Shown here: piece after piece, positions 45,747 to 57,687 of the stretch
Layout: the number at the start of each line of letters is the position of its first letter
Position numbering within the stretch: the stretch's first letter is position 1
Assembly: GCA_028095005.1 (NCBI GenBank)
Contig: CM051463.1
Location: forward strand, 60,178,251-60,242,250
Length of the DNA: 64,000 nucleotides
DNA from: Rhynchospora pubera
Taxonomy: Eukaryota > Streptophyta > Magnoliopsida > Poales > Cyperaceae
Direction of reading: 5' to 3'
The notes under the pieces: generated by a model
Told to the model about the DNA's origin: nothing
Databases searched by the model: none
Seen by the model: the letters and a program-made list of their open reading frames with translations, nothing else
Position numbers and translations under genes: made by a program

Positions 45747-47870
45747 ACCCTTGTGTATTTTTAGAAGTTCACTGCATTTAGATTGATAAATTCTACCTCC
45801 AACTCTGGCATTGTATGTGCTGAGTTAGTATTGTTCAAGAGACTGGATGACACGTGGACTGTAGTACTCAATCTGCCGCAGCAAATCCAAGGTAATTGTA
45901 CGAACCCAGATTTAGGCATTTGGTTTTCTTCTCCGCGCGACTCTTTTCATTAAAAATTTGACAACATAAAAGCTATCCTTCAAAAAAAAAAAAAAAAAAA
46001 GAACATGCATACAAAATCTAACTAAAAGCAAATAAGAAATATCATGATGCACCCTACTTCTTTAACAAGTCCCACATTTTCTACCAATAGGACATCTTTG
46101 TCTCTCGTTGAAAAAAAAAAAAAAATCAAAGATATTTCCCTCATGTCATGTTTTACAGGAGCACATGATACAGATGCATTTTTGAAATGTGTAAGCAGAC
46201 TCAACCACATCAAACCAGGCATCAGGTGCTCTTGCAATCGGCCTCTCAAAATAGTCCTACCATGCCTTATTACTACGTCAATGCCTAGTAGTGAATTTGT
46301 GAACTAATAACCCAACAAAGTTTGTGAAATTAACTCATACAGTCGGTAATTCTGCAGCACTTGAATAAGTTTTAGTGTCATGTAGAAATTTAAATGAAGG
46401 CATATATATTTCTATCGTGCAAAGGTAAGGTCAGTATCTTTTTACAAGTTTAGTAGATAAATAGTTCATACTTCTTAATCGTAAAGTGTTACGGTTTGGA
46501 ATAATAGCTCCAACAGGACACCACAAGATGAAAAATATAAATTAAGAAAACTGATGTAGATTGTAATAAAACTATAAAAGACACCTGGTTTTCAGAAATA
46601 ATAACTGCAATTTACAGTTTTATCATCGCTTGAACAAAATGAACATATAAAATAGACAAAATAATCAAAGTGAATACATACAAACAAATAAGTTCAATAA
46701 AAATAAGTTAAATATGCATATAAAAATCTGAACAACAATAAAAAAATAAAATTTAATTTATAATTGAATAAAGTGAATACATGGATAAATAAATTGGACA
46801 TATAAATGAATGAAGTGAACAAATACAAACGCGATGGCATGGGACGATGCGCAGAGGGATTGAGGGATAGTAGACAGTAATTTCTCCTAGTTTTTGGGCA
46901 GAAATGATAACTGCCATCTACAATTTTACCATCATAGTCATCACAAAATACACAGTGAACATATAAAACAGACAAGATAAACATATAAACTATCAAAGTG
47001 ACTAGTTACAAACAAATAAGAATTGTCATTTCTTATTCAAATTTTTATATCCACATTCAACTTATTTTTATTGAGTGTATATGTTCACTTTGATCACTAT
47101 ATATGTTCAACTTATCTATTTCATATGTTCACTTTTTATTTAGTGATGATAAAGGACGACAGAAATCTTAATATCCAAAACATATTGCTGGTGCAGAGCA
47201 TGACCCTATGCCACAGCTTAAGAGGTTACTCTAATACTCTGCTTGTTTATTAACCTGTTCGGCTGAAAACCGGGTTACCGGCTGGTGTGTGCTCGTCTTT
47301 CTTATGTTCTTCGCCAGCCAGCCGAAAACCCGATTCCCCGAAAGTACTTAGCCCCGTTTACACCCACTCACATCCTGTCCAGATGTGCCACTACAGCCCT
47401 AACAATTTTTAGAAGAAAAGTTTCATTAAACTTAACAACATCCATAATAACTAGCCCTTTTCGCATCGACCGTATTACACACTTTCTTGCATTAAATTAA
47501 CGTCGCATATCTGACCTTTTTTTTTATCAATTATTAGTCTTCTCCATAAATACTTACTCTAAATACTCAAAAGTCAAAAGTGTAAGTTATTGATAATGCC
47601 AATTTGTACTTGAAGTGTGAGTTCTCAACGGATATAGTCAATTCCAATCCTTCATTATTCTGTTTGTTTGAATTGAAATATTCAACTCTATTCATTTTGG
47701 TCCATCGTGAGAGAATTGCTAACAAATGCCAACCACTTATTGTTGTTCTGGGCCGCTTGGCCTAAGGACTTCCATTCCTTTTTTCCCCTTTTTTTTTTTT
47801 TTTTTGGAACATCAATTCTAATTTTTAAAACGAAAGATAGAACGGATAAGAAGTGGTAGCCTCTCCAATT
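45747..47870. other. Intergenic region with foldback elements, no gene
   Basis: AT-rich. It contains the foldback family at about 46590-47165 and a GC-richer patch at about 47255-47400 (cggctgaaaaccgggttacc) that may be another degraded MITE. ORFs here have no recognisable content. Confidence 0.5.
46590..47165. repeat. Foldback repeat family, nested pair
   Basis: Left starts ataataactgcaatttacag (46597) and atgataactgccatctacaa (46906) both lead into gttttatcatcg/attttaccatca and tgaacatataaaa. The right side (tatgttcactttgatc, tttagtgatgataaaggacg) is the inverse. A related copy lies at 52790-53070. Confidence 0.65.
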
Positions 47871-48210
47871 GGTCGGAGATTTCTGGATGGTTCTTATCTG
47901 ATCGAAACCGTTCATTTCAGATAAGGACAGTTGAGATTTAATATGACATCAAAACTGCCCAATTCAACATGTCCGATCTTACTGTGTACGATCTATATTA
48001 TTGGAGAGGATCATCAAACGATCTCTACATAATTGGAGAGGATCCGAACTGGATAGAGTGGAAACTCTATTGGGGTCTAGAATATTCAATATTGAAGGTT
48101 TGAAGAATGATAAAATAGTGGAAGCGCCGTTATATGAGACACTTGTCAGCATGGCATTTCCTGACAATTCTTAAAATAGAAAAACGAGCAGATCAGAAGG
48201 GAAAACGAAA
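47871..48210 (+). promoter_or_regulatory. Promoter/5' UTR region of reductase D
   Basis: Starts gtagcctctccaattggtcg and matches the copy A upstream region up to the ATG, with a roughly 90-bp difference near 48065-48160. Confidence 0.5.
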
Positions 48211-51200
48211 ATGAGAGTGTGCGTGACTGGAGCTGGAGGCTTCGCTGCTTCATGGCTCGTTAAGCTACTTCTTTCTAAAGGATACATTGTCCATGGCACT
48301 GTTAGAGATCCATGTTAGTATTCCTTTTTAATACCTGTTGTAGAAGATTGAGTAATTTTAAGTTTAACCCTAAATAGATAATTTTAAGAAAATTTTTATG
48401 CAATAGTGCTCTCAGATTAGAATCTCAATCGGGTTGAATTTTCACCCACTTTACCAGGGAAATTTCCAAATTTGTCTAAATTGGGTTTTTTTTGGGATGT
48501 ATTACTAAATTTTGTCTGAACTTTTTATTGGTTTATTTATGTCAGTGTGTAGGACCCACCTAATCATTCTATGTTCTTTCTGCGTAATTTTATCCTAGGA
48601 AGCCCAAAATTTTTAGTTTTAACTCCTAAATGAAGTCTGAAAAACAGTATGCTAGAGATCCTGTTTTATTTATATACAGTTTTTGTTTGAATTTTGGGTC
48701 TTTAGCTGATGAGAAGTATGCACATCTAAAGGAACTGGAGAATGCCACACAAAACCTTATCCTTTATAAGGCTGATCTACTTGACTATGTCAGTATAGCA
48801 TCTGCTGTGGCAGGTTGTGAAGGGGTCTTCCATGTGGCGAGTCCCGTACCTCCTTCCAAAGTTCCTGATCCAGAGGTATGTATACACGGTACACTGTAAA
48901 ATATTGTACTTGCTATTATCATTATCGATACAAATTGTAATGCTGTCTTGTACTAGCATGTATGCTGTACTAGCTAGACTCAGGATCTTCTGTAATGGTA
49001 AGCCCTCCCTGTCCTGGTACGAGAACAGATTGAACATTTACCATGGGCAAAGTTGAGCCTCCCCCAGTGCATACACACTGCACTTGTGCTGTTTTCAATA
49101 ATCAACATACACCTTGCCATATTATATACTATCATGTCAGTACCAACGGTCTTGTACTGCTGTAGTTTTTTGTAATAAGCAGGATGAGAAAATGATCAAT
49201 TGTAATTGTGCAAACCTGCCATGTAAGTATTTGTACCTCTTTACTCAAGATTTAAAAAAAAAGGACCAAAAATTATGATTAAGAGCTGACAAAATTTAGC
49301 AACAGAGAAGGTTCCGTACTTCCATCTAACCAGATCGAATGTGAAATTGCCCCTTACCTTACAAAATTCCAAATCTGTCCTGACTCCAGAATTTTAATCA
49401 AAGAACCAGCTTAACCTGACCCAAGCCCATTGATCTGAGAAAAAGAAAATAACCCCCCATGCTGTGGCTGGAACCCAGGTTTCCCCAGATTTATTTGCAC
49501 ATTCGACCCTTAACTGTATTTTGTATGAATGAAGGTACTGCTTGCACCGGCAGTAACTGGTACAAAGAACGTTCTGAAGGCATGTCTTGAAGCAAAAGTG
49601 AAGAGAGTTATTGTGGTGTCATCTATAGCTGCCATTTCCATGAAATCAGATTGGCCAAAAGATGTGGTTATGGATGAGTCGTGCTGGTCAGACGAACTTT
49701 ATTGTAGAACCACTGAGGTTGATCATCTATTTCTCTAATTATTTTAAGTAGAAAGAATTTACCTAGATTTTACAGCATTTACAATCAAACCCAGTCACCA
49801 ATGTTCATGTACAAGAAGTATGCAAACGTTATGCTGGATAATTTGCAAAATTGCTCGTGCAATTTTTTCTTGTTTTTGGTTATCAAGGACAAATTTGTTG
49901 TTTTCAAAATGATTTAACTGTTTTATTTTGAAGGTGTGATTTGTTAACCATTCATTTTCTTGGAAACGAAAATGGATTGAGATTGTAGAGCAAATATTTC
50001 TATACATCGTTTTTTAGCTATAGATATTATAGAAGTTAAGAAGTATAATATTCAGTAATTTTACAAAATCTGATGTATTATTCAAATAATTTCGGTTCAA
50101 TGTGTGACCTTCATTTTCTTTTTTGTATTTACCAGAATTGGTATTGCCTATCAAAGACAGTCGCTGAGAGAGAGGCACTAGATTTCGCATCAACAAATGC
50201 ATTGGATGTAGTGACAGTTTGTCCAGGCCTTATATGGGGTCCAATGCTTCAATCAACAATTAATGCAAGCAGTTTGGTCCTAATCAACCTCCTCAAAGGT
50301 AAATGAAATTTTCTAATTTTGCACATCTTCGAAATCTCCTTTGTGATCCAACGTATAAAGTTTTTTGATATATAACTATTTCAAAAGATTTATTTCATGA
50401 ACTTTTAATTAATATCCCTTGTAATTATGTTTACTTGCAATTTTGTTCAAACAGTGTCTTAAGTAATACCTAGAGAATTATTGAAAAAAAATAACTTGGT
50501 TCTCATATCCTTTGTCCTGATCTACATATCACCAAAACTATCAGTTCTCCTAATGTATAGTGCTAGTTTTAATTCCTCCATGTTCAATTTTTGTGAGAAT
50601 AGAATACCTAGACTTACCTTCTTCCTATTCCGTATTCAGGTGGAGTTAAATAGTGAAAAGGGTAACTGTTCAACCATAGATTACAATTCCAATATTAATT
50701 GGCGATGTCAGTGGCAATTTCGTACTTTTGGTGGAGTACATCTTACAAAGAAAATTTCACACTTCACTGATTTTCTGTTATATTTACTGTGTTGTGGGCG
50801 TATACATGAAAATGAGGAACTTGCCTAGCCATATAAGTAGAGATGACAAAAGAAATGCTACTTCATTTTGTTTAAAAGTGGGAATTGGAACAGGTACCCG
50901 TGAAACAGTGGAAAATACCACTAGAAATATAGTGGACGTAAGAGATCTGGCAGAGGCAATGCTTTTGGTGTATGAAAATAAGGAGGCATCTGGTCGGTAC
51001 ATTGCCATTTCTCACGTCATTAAGACCCTCGACTTGATTGGGATTCTCAAGTGCCTCTTTCCAAATTATAATTATCCTAAAAAGTAAGTTCTCATCTTCT
51101 CAAATTGCTATTGTTCATAAGATTTGGTTATTCAGTGACAAAAAATTATAAGATTCTGGGTTCTATGGAAAATTGCACATAATATTTTGGTATTCAGAAA

Positions 51201-51686
51201 AGACGACACTGCCATTCATTGCTTATGTCCATTTGCTTGGATCCTTGGAAGCAGAAACATGCTTTCATTGTTATTTGTCAAACTTGCATTGACTTGAAAG
51301 AAATAGCTTTCATTTCACAAAAGTTCAACTAAAATGGTTGATGGGATAGACTTTCCAAAATTATTTATTTGAATTGGATGTAAAGCAATCTGGTGTGAGT
51401 TAGAACGAAGAATTTACTTTTAAATTAATATCTATATGCAATGATTGTCTATGAAGAGCTCAGCAATATGTTGAGTGCATTTAGAAAGAGATGTAATTTG
51501 CAAAACCACATGATTTTCACTTAGTTGACCGTATATATAACTTTCCAATGTAGCATTCTAGAAGTAGAGGAAGGAAAGGCCTATAGTACTAAGAAGCTTC
51601 AATTACTAGGATGGAAATTTAGGACATTGGAAGAGATGATCAAGGATGCCGTCCATTACTACCAAAGTGCACATCTTTTGGAATGA
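48211..51686 (+). CDS. Cinnamoyl-CoA-reductase-like NAD(P)H-dependent reductase, copy D (6 exons, 313 aa)
   Basis: Exons are 48211-48313, 48706-48875, 49535-49717, 50136-50298, 50894-51083 and 51554-51686. Each has the same length and phase as in copy A (103, 170, 183, 163, 190, 133 nt), and the stop is TGA. Family motifs are TGAGGFAAS, GTVRDP, HVASPVPPSKVPDPE, the Ser region VIVVSSIAA, Y155/K159 in NWYCLSKTVAE, CPGLIWGPM and NIVDVRDLAEA. The residues follow the general CCR-like pattern more closely than those of copy A, so this is the better candidate for retained enzyme activity. The likely reaction is NADPH-dependent reduction of an aromatic aldehyde, ketone or CoA ester; the substrate cannot be deduced. 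It lies 32 kb from copy A in the same orientation, with relic copies between. Confidence 0.88.
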
Positions 51687-52789
51687 TTATATTAAAAATA
51701 CAGACTAGATACTACTGTGATCTTAAATCTAAATGATGCCTTATTTTTTCTCTAGCTGTGAACAAAATGAATATTCAGATTTTGGGAATAAAATAGGAAA
51801 GGCTTTCCTTGGTTTCAGACTTTGATTGAAATAAAAATAGTTGTACATAATGATTAATTTGAGTTTGGCACAATTTTCTTGTTTGTAACTGTGATCATCA
51901 GATTTGTTCCCTTATGTATTGGACTCCTCAGAGAATTTACTTGGGCGTTATAATTTCAATGGGCATTGGGTTTGCAAGGAAGTATATTTTTGCTTTGAGC
52001 AGACGATCGAGATGTAATTGTACGCCTACGTACCGTTTAACTAGCCAACTTTAATAATAATTAATAAAAATAAAATGAATAATAATAATTATTATATTAG
52101 TAGTAGTAGTACATAAATAAAAAATTTATTTATATAATTGAACTTTTTATTTGAAGTTTCTTTTGTCAATTTTGTAATTGTTTTTAACAAGGTGATGCAT
52201 ACTTCCCCCTTTACTGCATTGTTGTGGGTTTAGAAATAAAAATTTGTCCAATAAGTCTCATTTAAGAGAATCTAAACTCAAAAAAAAAAAAAAAAAAAGA
52301 AGAGAGAGTTAGCTCATAATGACTGCCAAAACTTTATATCTCGCAATGGGTGTATTATATATAATTTGAGTTTCATAACAACTTACTAATTTGGTGATTA
52401 CGTGGTCATCTTGCAGCCGCCAAAATCACTTGTGTGAAAAGGATATTAAAACTAATAACACTTTTAAAAATTGCATCACCTAATACAAATGTCCTTCGGA
52501 TCAAATAAGAAATCTTAAGTAAAACAACGTTCTAGAAGGGCGTCTTCTTTTTCTTACTTAATCGTACTATGCTTATTACATTTAAGGATTTCAATTTCAT
52601 CCGATGTCAGACCGAAACACGAAAATTATGGTATCTATTTTCTTTTCTATTCTATTTGGGTAATGGGAATACTGTATTACAATGTTGATAGCATAATTTT
52701 TTTTAACATTTTATATGCTAAGAATTCAACATACATGGGATACTTCATAGAAATTTTAGATAGATCTAAAGCTATTAGTTCTGCCATTA
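51687..52789. other. Reductase D 3' flank
   Basis: Non-coding. It aligns with the relic copy at 34290-34402 and 35285-36200, which shows how far the duplicated unit extends. Contains an A run at 52278-52298. Confidence 0.6.
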
Positions 52790-53070
52790 GCAGGAATGAT
52801 AACTGCGATATGCAGTTTTGCCATCCCTATCATCGCTAAATATAAAGTGAACATATACAATAAACAAGATAATCATATAGATGATCTAAGTAAACACTTA
52901 CAAACAAATAAGTGTTGTCATCGCTCATTCAGAATTTTACATGCATATTCAACTTATTTTCATTGAACTTATTTTTTTGTATGTGTTCATTTTGATCATT
53001 ATATATGTTCACCTTGTCTATTTTATATATTCACTTTGTGTTTAGCGATGGTAAAGATGACAAAAATTAC
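52790..53070. repeat. Foldback element, second copy of the family at 46.6 kb
   Basis: The left arm gttttgccatccctatcatcgctaa (about 52814) pairs with ttagcgatggtaaagatgac (about 53041). Inner arms carry agtgaacatat and its inverse. About 280 bp. Confidence 0.7.
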
Positions 53071-55040
53071 AGATGGAGGTAATCAATTTCAATCAGTTTA
53101 TGTTTATCCGAGGCAGGAAGGGTGATCTGAAAGAAGCTTCGCACATACCGACGCTACCAGTACTGGAACAATTGATATCTTCTGAAAATTCTTGTTGGAA
53201 TATCTGTTGCTTACATGTTTACACAGAAACAACCAAGGTTTTCCTAATTATTAAAGACTTATAATAAATTGGCAGCTCTTATGTTTTCTAGTGACGTTGT
53301 GATGTGATGAATCCACTGACCATTGATACTTGCTATTTAGTACTTACATATTTGATTTAGGACTTCATGGCTTGTCAATTTGCTTCCCATATTGTAATTT
53401 CCATAGCACATAAACTTATCTTTCACTTTTGATGCCAATTTGAGCTACAAAACCAACGGATCCGGGATTGATTACCACTTTGGTTTCTAATTGTAGTTGG
53501 TGTACAAATCAAATCCCTCTCCAAATTTGTTTTTTGTTTTTTTTATTGCTACAACAGTGTGCGGCTAATTGTTTTATGCAAGGACGGGGTGGATGGACAA
53601 CCCAAGCTGATTTTTATGATATGTATTTTCTATGCAATAAACCAGGGACACTACCTGTAGTTTTGAATGACTCATCAATATATTTGTTTTCGCTTTTTGC
53701 ATCACCAATATTTTAGGATTCATAGGGAGGCTGTGTTGTAGAAAATTAAAAATAAATTAAACAAAACAGCAAGCCTCTGATTCTGTGACGCAACATCTTG
53801 CAAACTGTGGATTATTAGTTCTACCCTAACTTTGGGTCTTCTGTAGAAGATGTGTAATTGAATGGATGAGTTTTTCACGTTAAAAGGGTAGAAGATGTGT
53901 AATTGTGTAGTATTGATAAATTCTACTCTAGTCAAATGTTCCACGTGGAACTTGGGTGTTCAGTTCAGTGTTACCTATATTTTTCTCCATATTATATTCT
54001 TAATTGTTTTTAAGGATTAGCACTCACGACATTAATATGTGTCCATGTGTATTCCGTACAATCGGCAATTGCTGATATTTTAATCAATATACGTACGGGT
54101 ATATATGGTTTTCATATAATTTCTGATCCGGAGCATTTGGTCATGAAATAGTTTGAATCGAACTTACAAAAGAAATTAAGAAGGAAAACTGGTCTAAGAA
54201 ATATAGTAAATAATTATTATAATTAAATTCATTTTTGGAATTTTAAATAATTAAACTTTTTTTTATGAAAATATCGAATTTTTCTACGGTTTTTATTTCG
54301 AAGAGCTTTCAGCGCGATGTACGTTTGTTTGAGAGTGTCGCTCTTAGACCCACAAAAGAAGTCATCTTTAGGTCTAAATTCTACCTCAAATATTTTCCAT
54401 AATTTTTAATTATTTTGTTAGTTAAATGAGATTACAGGTCAATCCTTTCACTTAACTCTGGAATCAAACTCTAATTTTTGAAAGAGTTTTTTTTTTTTTT
54501 TTTGGTGTTCTTGCGAACAAATTGTGATAAGAATTTTAACATGGGTACAAGACAAAGAATTACTGAAAGTTTAGAGAATTAATACATCTCAATTTTACAT
54601 ATACATATATGCCTCGTTGTTTAACCAAGGAGAGACCACTGAATAGTCTTTTTCTTGGCAATGTCAAGATATTTCAAAGCGTCAAGGGAGGATTATTTGT
54701 AACGTTTCCTTTGAAATTTTTATTGGGTCAAGTGTTCCTTTAGAACTCGTAGAAGAAATATAAAATATCTGTCAAGTTGATTCACCCTTATATTGCTTGT
54801 TTGCTTTATGACTTCCAACACAAGTCCAAACACAGTCCGAATTTTTCTTTTTTTGCCATCTCTGTCTCTGTCACAAATAAGCTGATGTCAGCATTGAACA
54901 TTTAAATAATAACAATTCAATGATGACTTCAATTGCTTAATCTTGCCAAAGTATATATATACGGCCTAATATTCACATAAGCATCGACTCATCCCTTCAA
55001 CAACCCCATAAAAGACATACAATAGATACACATAAACACC
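53071..55040. other. Intergenic, no supported gene
   Basis: Contains short ORFs at 53073-53264 and 53468-53716 without recognisable domains, and a short duplicated motif gtagaagatgtgtaattg at about 53843 and 53889. Confidence 0.45.
54950..54965 (+). promoter_or_regulatory. TATA box of the small basic-protein gene
   Basis: gtatatatatacgg lies about 130 bp before the ATG at 55083. A C/A-rich leader with no ATG before 55047 follows; the ATG at 55047 is in frame with the main one and adds 12 residues. Confidence 0.5.
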
Positions 55041-55082
55041 TCTGTTTTGTGTGTGTATTCAAAAGAAAAAACGAAAAGAAAA

Positions 55083-55367
55083 ATGAACACTAACAGCATA
55101 AAGAGTCCCTACAGAAGACTTCATCGGAGAAGCAGCCGCGCAAAGGTATTCCCACTCTTGCGATTACAACTTAAGGTGTTAGGCTTCATTCGCAACATTT
55201 TGAGATGCGTGCAAGGGCTCAAGAGTAGCCAACAAAAGAAAAATCTGAAGTGCAAAGACAGTAAGAGCAGCAAGTGCAATTACTACATTGAAAAAGAGAG
55301 CTTGTTCTACAAAGTAGCAATTGAGGATTGTCTTGAGTTCATCAAGCAGTCGGCATGCCGGGATTAA
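55083..55367 (+). CDS. Small basic protein, 94 aa, function unknown
   Basis: Single exon, MNTNSIKSPY at the start, TAA stop at 55365-55367. An in-frame ATG at 55047 would give 106 residues. The protein is rich in Lys, Arg and Ser, with an Arg-rich segment (RRLHRRSSRAK), an amphipathic stretch (LLRLQLKVLGFIRNIL), a Cys at CVQG and others in KCK/KCNYY, and a C-terminal helix-like IEDCLEFIKQ. No signal peptide or membrane span. Support for a real gene comes from the TATA box, a plausible leader, and codon use that differs from surrounding AT-rich DNA. I do not recognise the family. It might be a small stress- or wound-induced plant protein, but that is only a guess. Confidence 0.6.
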   Translation: MNTNSIKSPYRRLHRRSSRAKVFPLLRLQLKVLGFIRNILRCVQGLKSSQQKKNLKCKDSKSSKCNYYIEKESLFYKVAIEDCLEFIKQSACRD

Positions 55368-57687
55368 TCATCCCATGGTACCCACCATGATTTTGGTTTT
55401 GAAGTTTTGATTCGTCTCACACAATTTTCTTTTTTTTTCCCCCTCTCTTTTTCCGGTTTAAAGTTTTGTTTTAGTTTAAATGTCATATTTGTACATGCTT
55501 GTTCGTCATTACTCTAGTCAAGACATTTGATATGCCTGTTCTTCTAACCGGATTAGAATCCTCTGGCCTCTGCGGCTCCACAAAATAACTTGCAGTGCTA
55601 AGTTTTAATATCAATCGTCCGATCTAAATGAACGGTCCCGATCTGAAGACATCACTTCTCCACCAAAAATAAAAACAAAAGAGGAAATACTCGGTTAAAG
55701 GAATACGAAATCGTATCTTTTCTGGAAAAGATCACTAACAACTGAAATAATTTAAAAAAATAAAAACCACCAATCTATTTCTTATTCACATTTGCACTTT
55801 TGGAGGAGGCAATACCACAAACTAATTTCACTTAGAAACAACTGAAATAATAAAAAAAAAATGGAAAAGATCACTAACAGCCTCAATCGAAAAGTACGAA
55901 TTTTGGTCCATTAAAGAAACAAAATTGATGCATACATCGTCATCACTTATTAAATTTGGACTAATACTTACAAGTTTAATATACCAGTTGGATTGATTTG
56001 AGTATTTGAGATTTTGGGTAAATAAATAAAAAAAGCTGGGTTGTTTTGCCCATTGATTTCGCGTTATTTCACAAACCAAGTGATCCTTGGTTCGATTTAC
56101 GGAAAGAATATTTATTTTTAAATTTTTTATAACAAAATCATTGATTTCAAACCAACCTTCAAAACAAAAATAATGATATTCATTGTATCAACTATATAAG
56201 CAATATATAAATTGGGACCACCAGAATGATATTCGCTGTAGCTAAGGGAGAGAGGAGTTCGGCATCACAATCGTCTGATTAATAATGATGTTCTGTGATA
56301 AACACCGGATCAGTACGGTTCAAAAATTAATCCTCGAAACTATATCGGACAATCGTGATGAAGAAAGGCCCAGTAAGTAGTAACAGATGCGGTAAAGTAA
56401 ATTCATCCAATTCAATCTTCGGCCCAATTTACACAGCCCATCTTCATTTCTCCTAAAGCCCACATCTTTCAATATCTAACGTTAATTCACATTCTTTTTC
56501 AGACCTTGTCATTTGTCAACGAGTTCAGAAAATAATTTAGAAACAAAGAAAGTTTTGTTTGGTGTACGTCCACCATATTATTTTCTGGCTCTGGGGTTGG
56601 TAAGGCAAAAATAAACCCAGACGAAAACTTAAACACAAGTTTCACGTACTCAACGAGTGATATGGGGCCTTTTGTAATTTTGTTCCATCCATATCAATCC
56701 TTGGATGAGACCAGCTCCGCTTCATATTAGTCTTGGAATAGAAATAAACTTACTAATTAGACCACAAAAACTTCCACAATTGTAGGAATCAGTGGGAGAA
56801 AACATTATAAAATAAAAAATTATTGGCAAAAATTGATTCAGAGCAGGGTGCTTGAGTTGAAGAGAGAAAATAAAGGAACAGAGAATATGCCATAATTATT
56901 TCGTTTTTACTCTGGCAGCAACGGCGAAGATGAAGAAACCATATAATTTATGACAAATATTAATTCTACTGTGGGCAGAAATTTTAAACCGGACCTCAAT
57001 CCAGATCATTCATTTATTTAGAATTATAAATAGATCAGATGAATGATCAAGATTAAATCCAGTTTAAAATTTCTGTCAACAATAATATTATCCATAATTT
57101 ATTATTTTTATATTAGTGGAAAAGGAAGGAAGATAGAGTACGTGGCTCCTGGGACTTGAAAAAGCTATGATCAACTCAAATTTACCACCTCCGTATCTTC
57201 GTCTCCCATCAAGGTCAATTGTTTCCTACAATAGTAAATTGGTCAACATTGAATGCTGTGGTTCTTTATACATAAAAATGTGGATTTCAATGTTATTTCT
57301 CATGGGCTCATTTGGATTGCTTAGAAATAAGAAAGAATAGTTTCCTTCTAGAAATAGTTTCTTTCTAATCACCCAAACAAGTTAGGAATAAAGAGAAGAA
57401 TAATTTCTTCCTAGAAATAGTTTCTTCCAACAATTATATGTATATAATTTCAACAAAATTAGCTAAATACCAATAGCTAAATGAAATTTTATGTGTTCTT
57501 TAATTACTACTTTATTTAATATTGAAATATACTAAGCCTACTAAGCCAAGTCCCAAAATCGAAAACAAAAACTCTACCAAAATTAAGAACATTGAAATAT
57601 ACTATGCATACTAAGCCAAGTCCAAATATTAAAAAAAAAGAACTCTACCAAAATTGAAATGCATGTACAGAGCATACTGCTGCCTCA
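55368..57687. other. Intergenic, no supported gene
   Basis: Contains a MITE fragment near 55552-55660 (gaatcctctgg, cgtccgatcta motifs as in 20990-21187) and a gtttggattgc-like element with tttctagaaata repeats at about 57305-57430. No coding signal. Confidence 0.5.

Noticed and set aside
53468..53716. 82-residue ORF between reductase D and the small gene
   Set aside because: No domain, no promoter-like signal and no relation to neighbouring genes.
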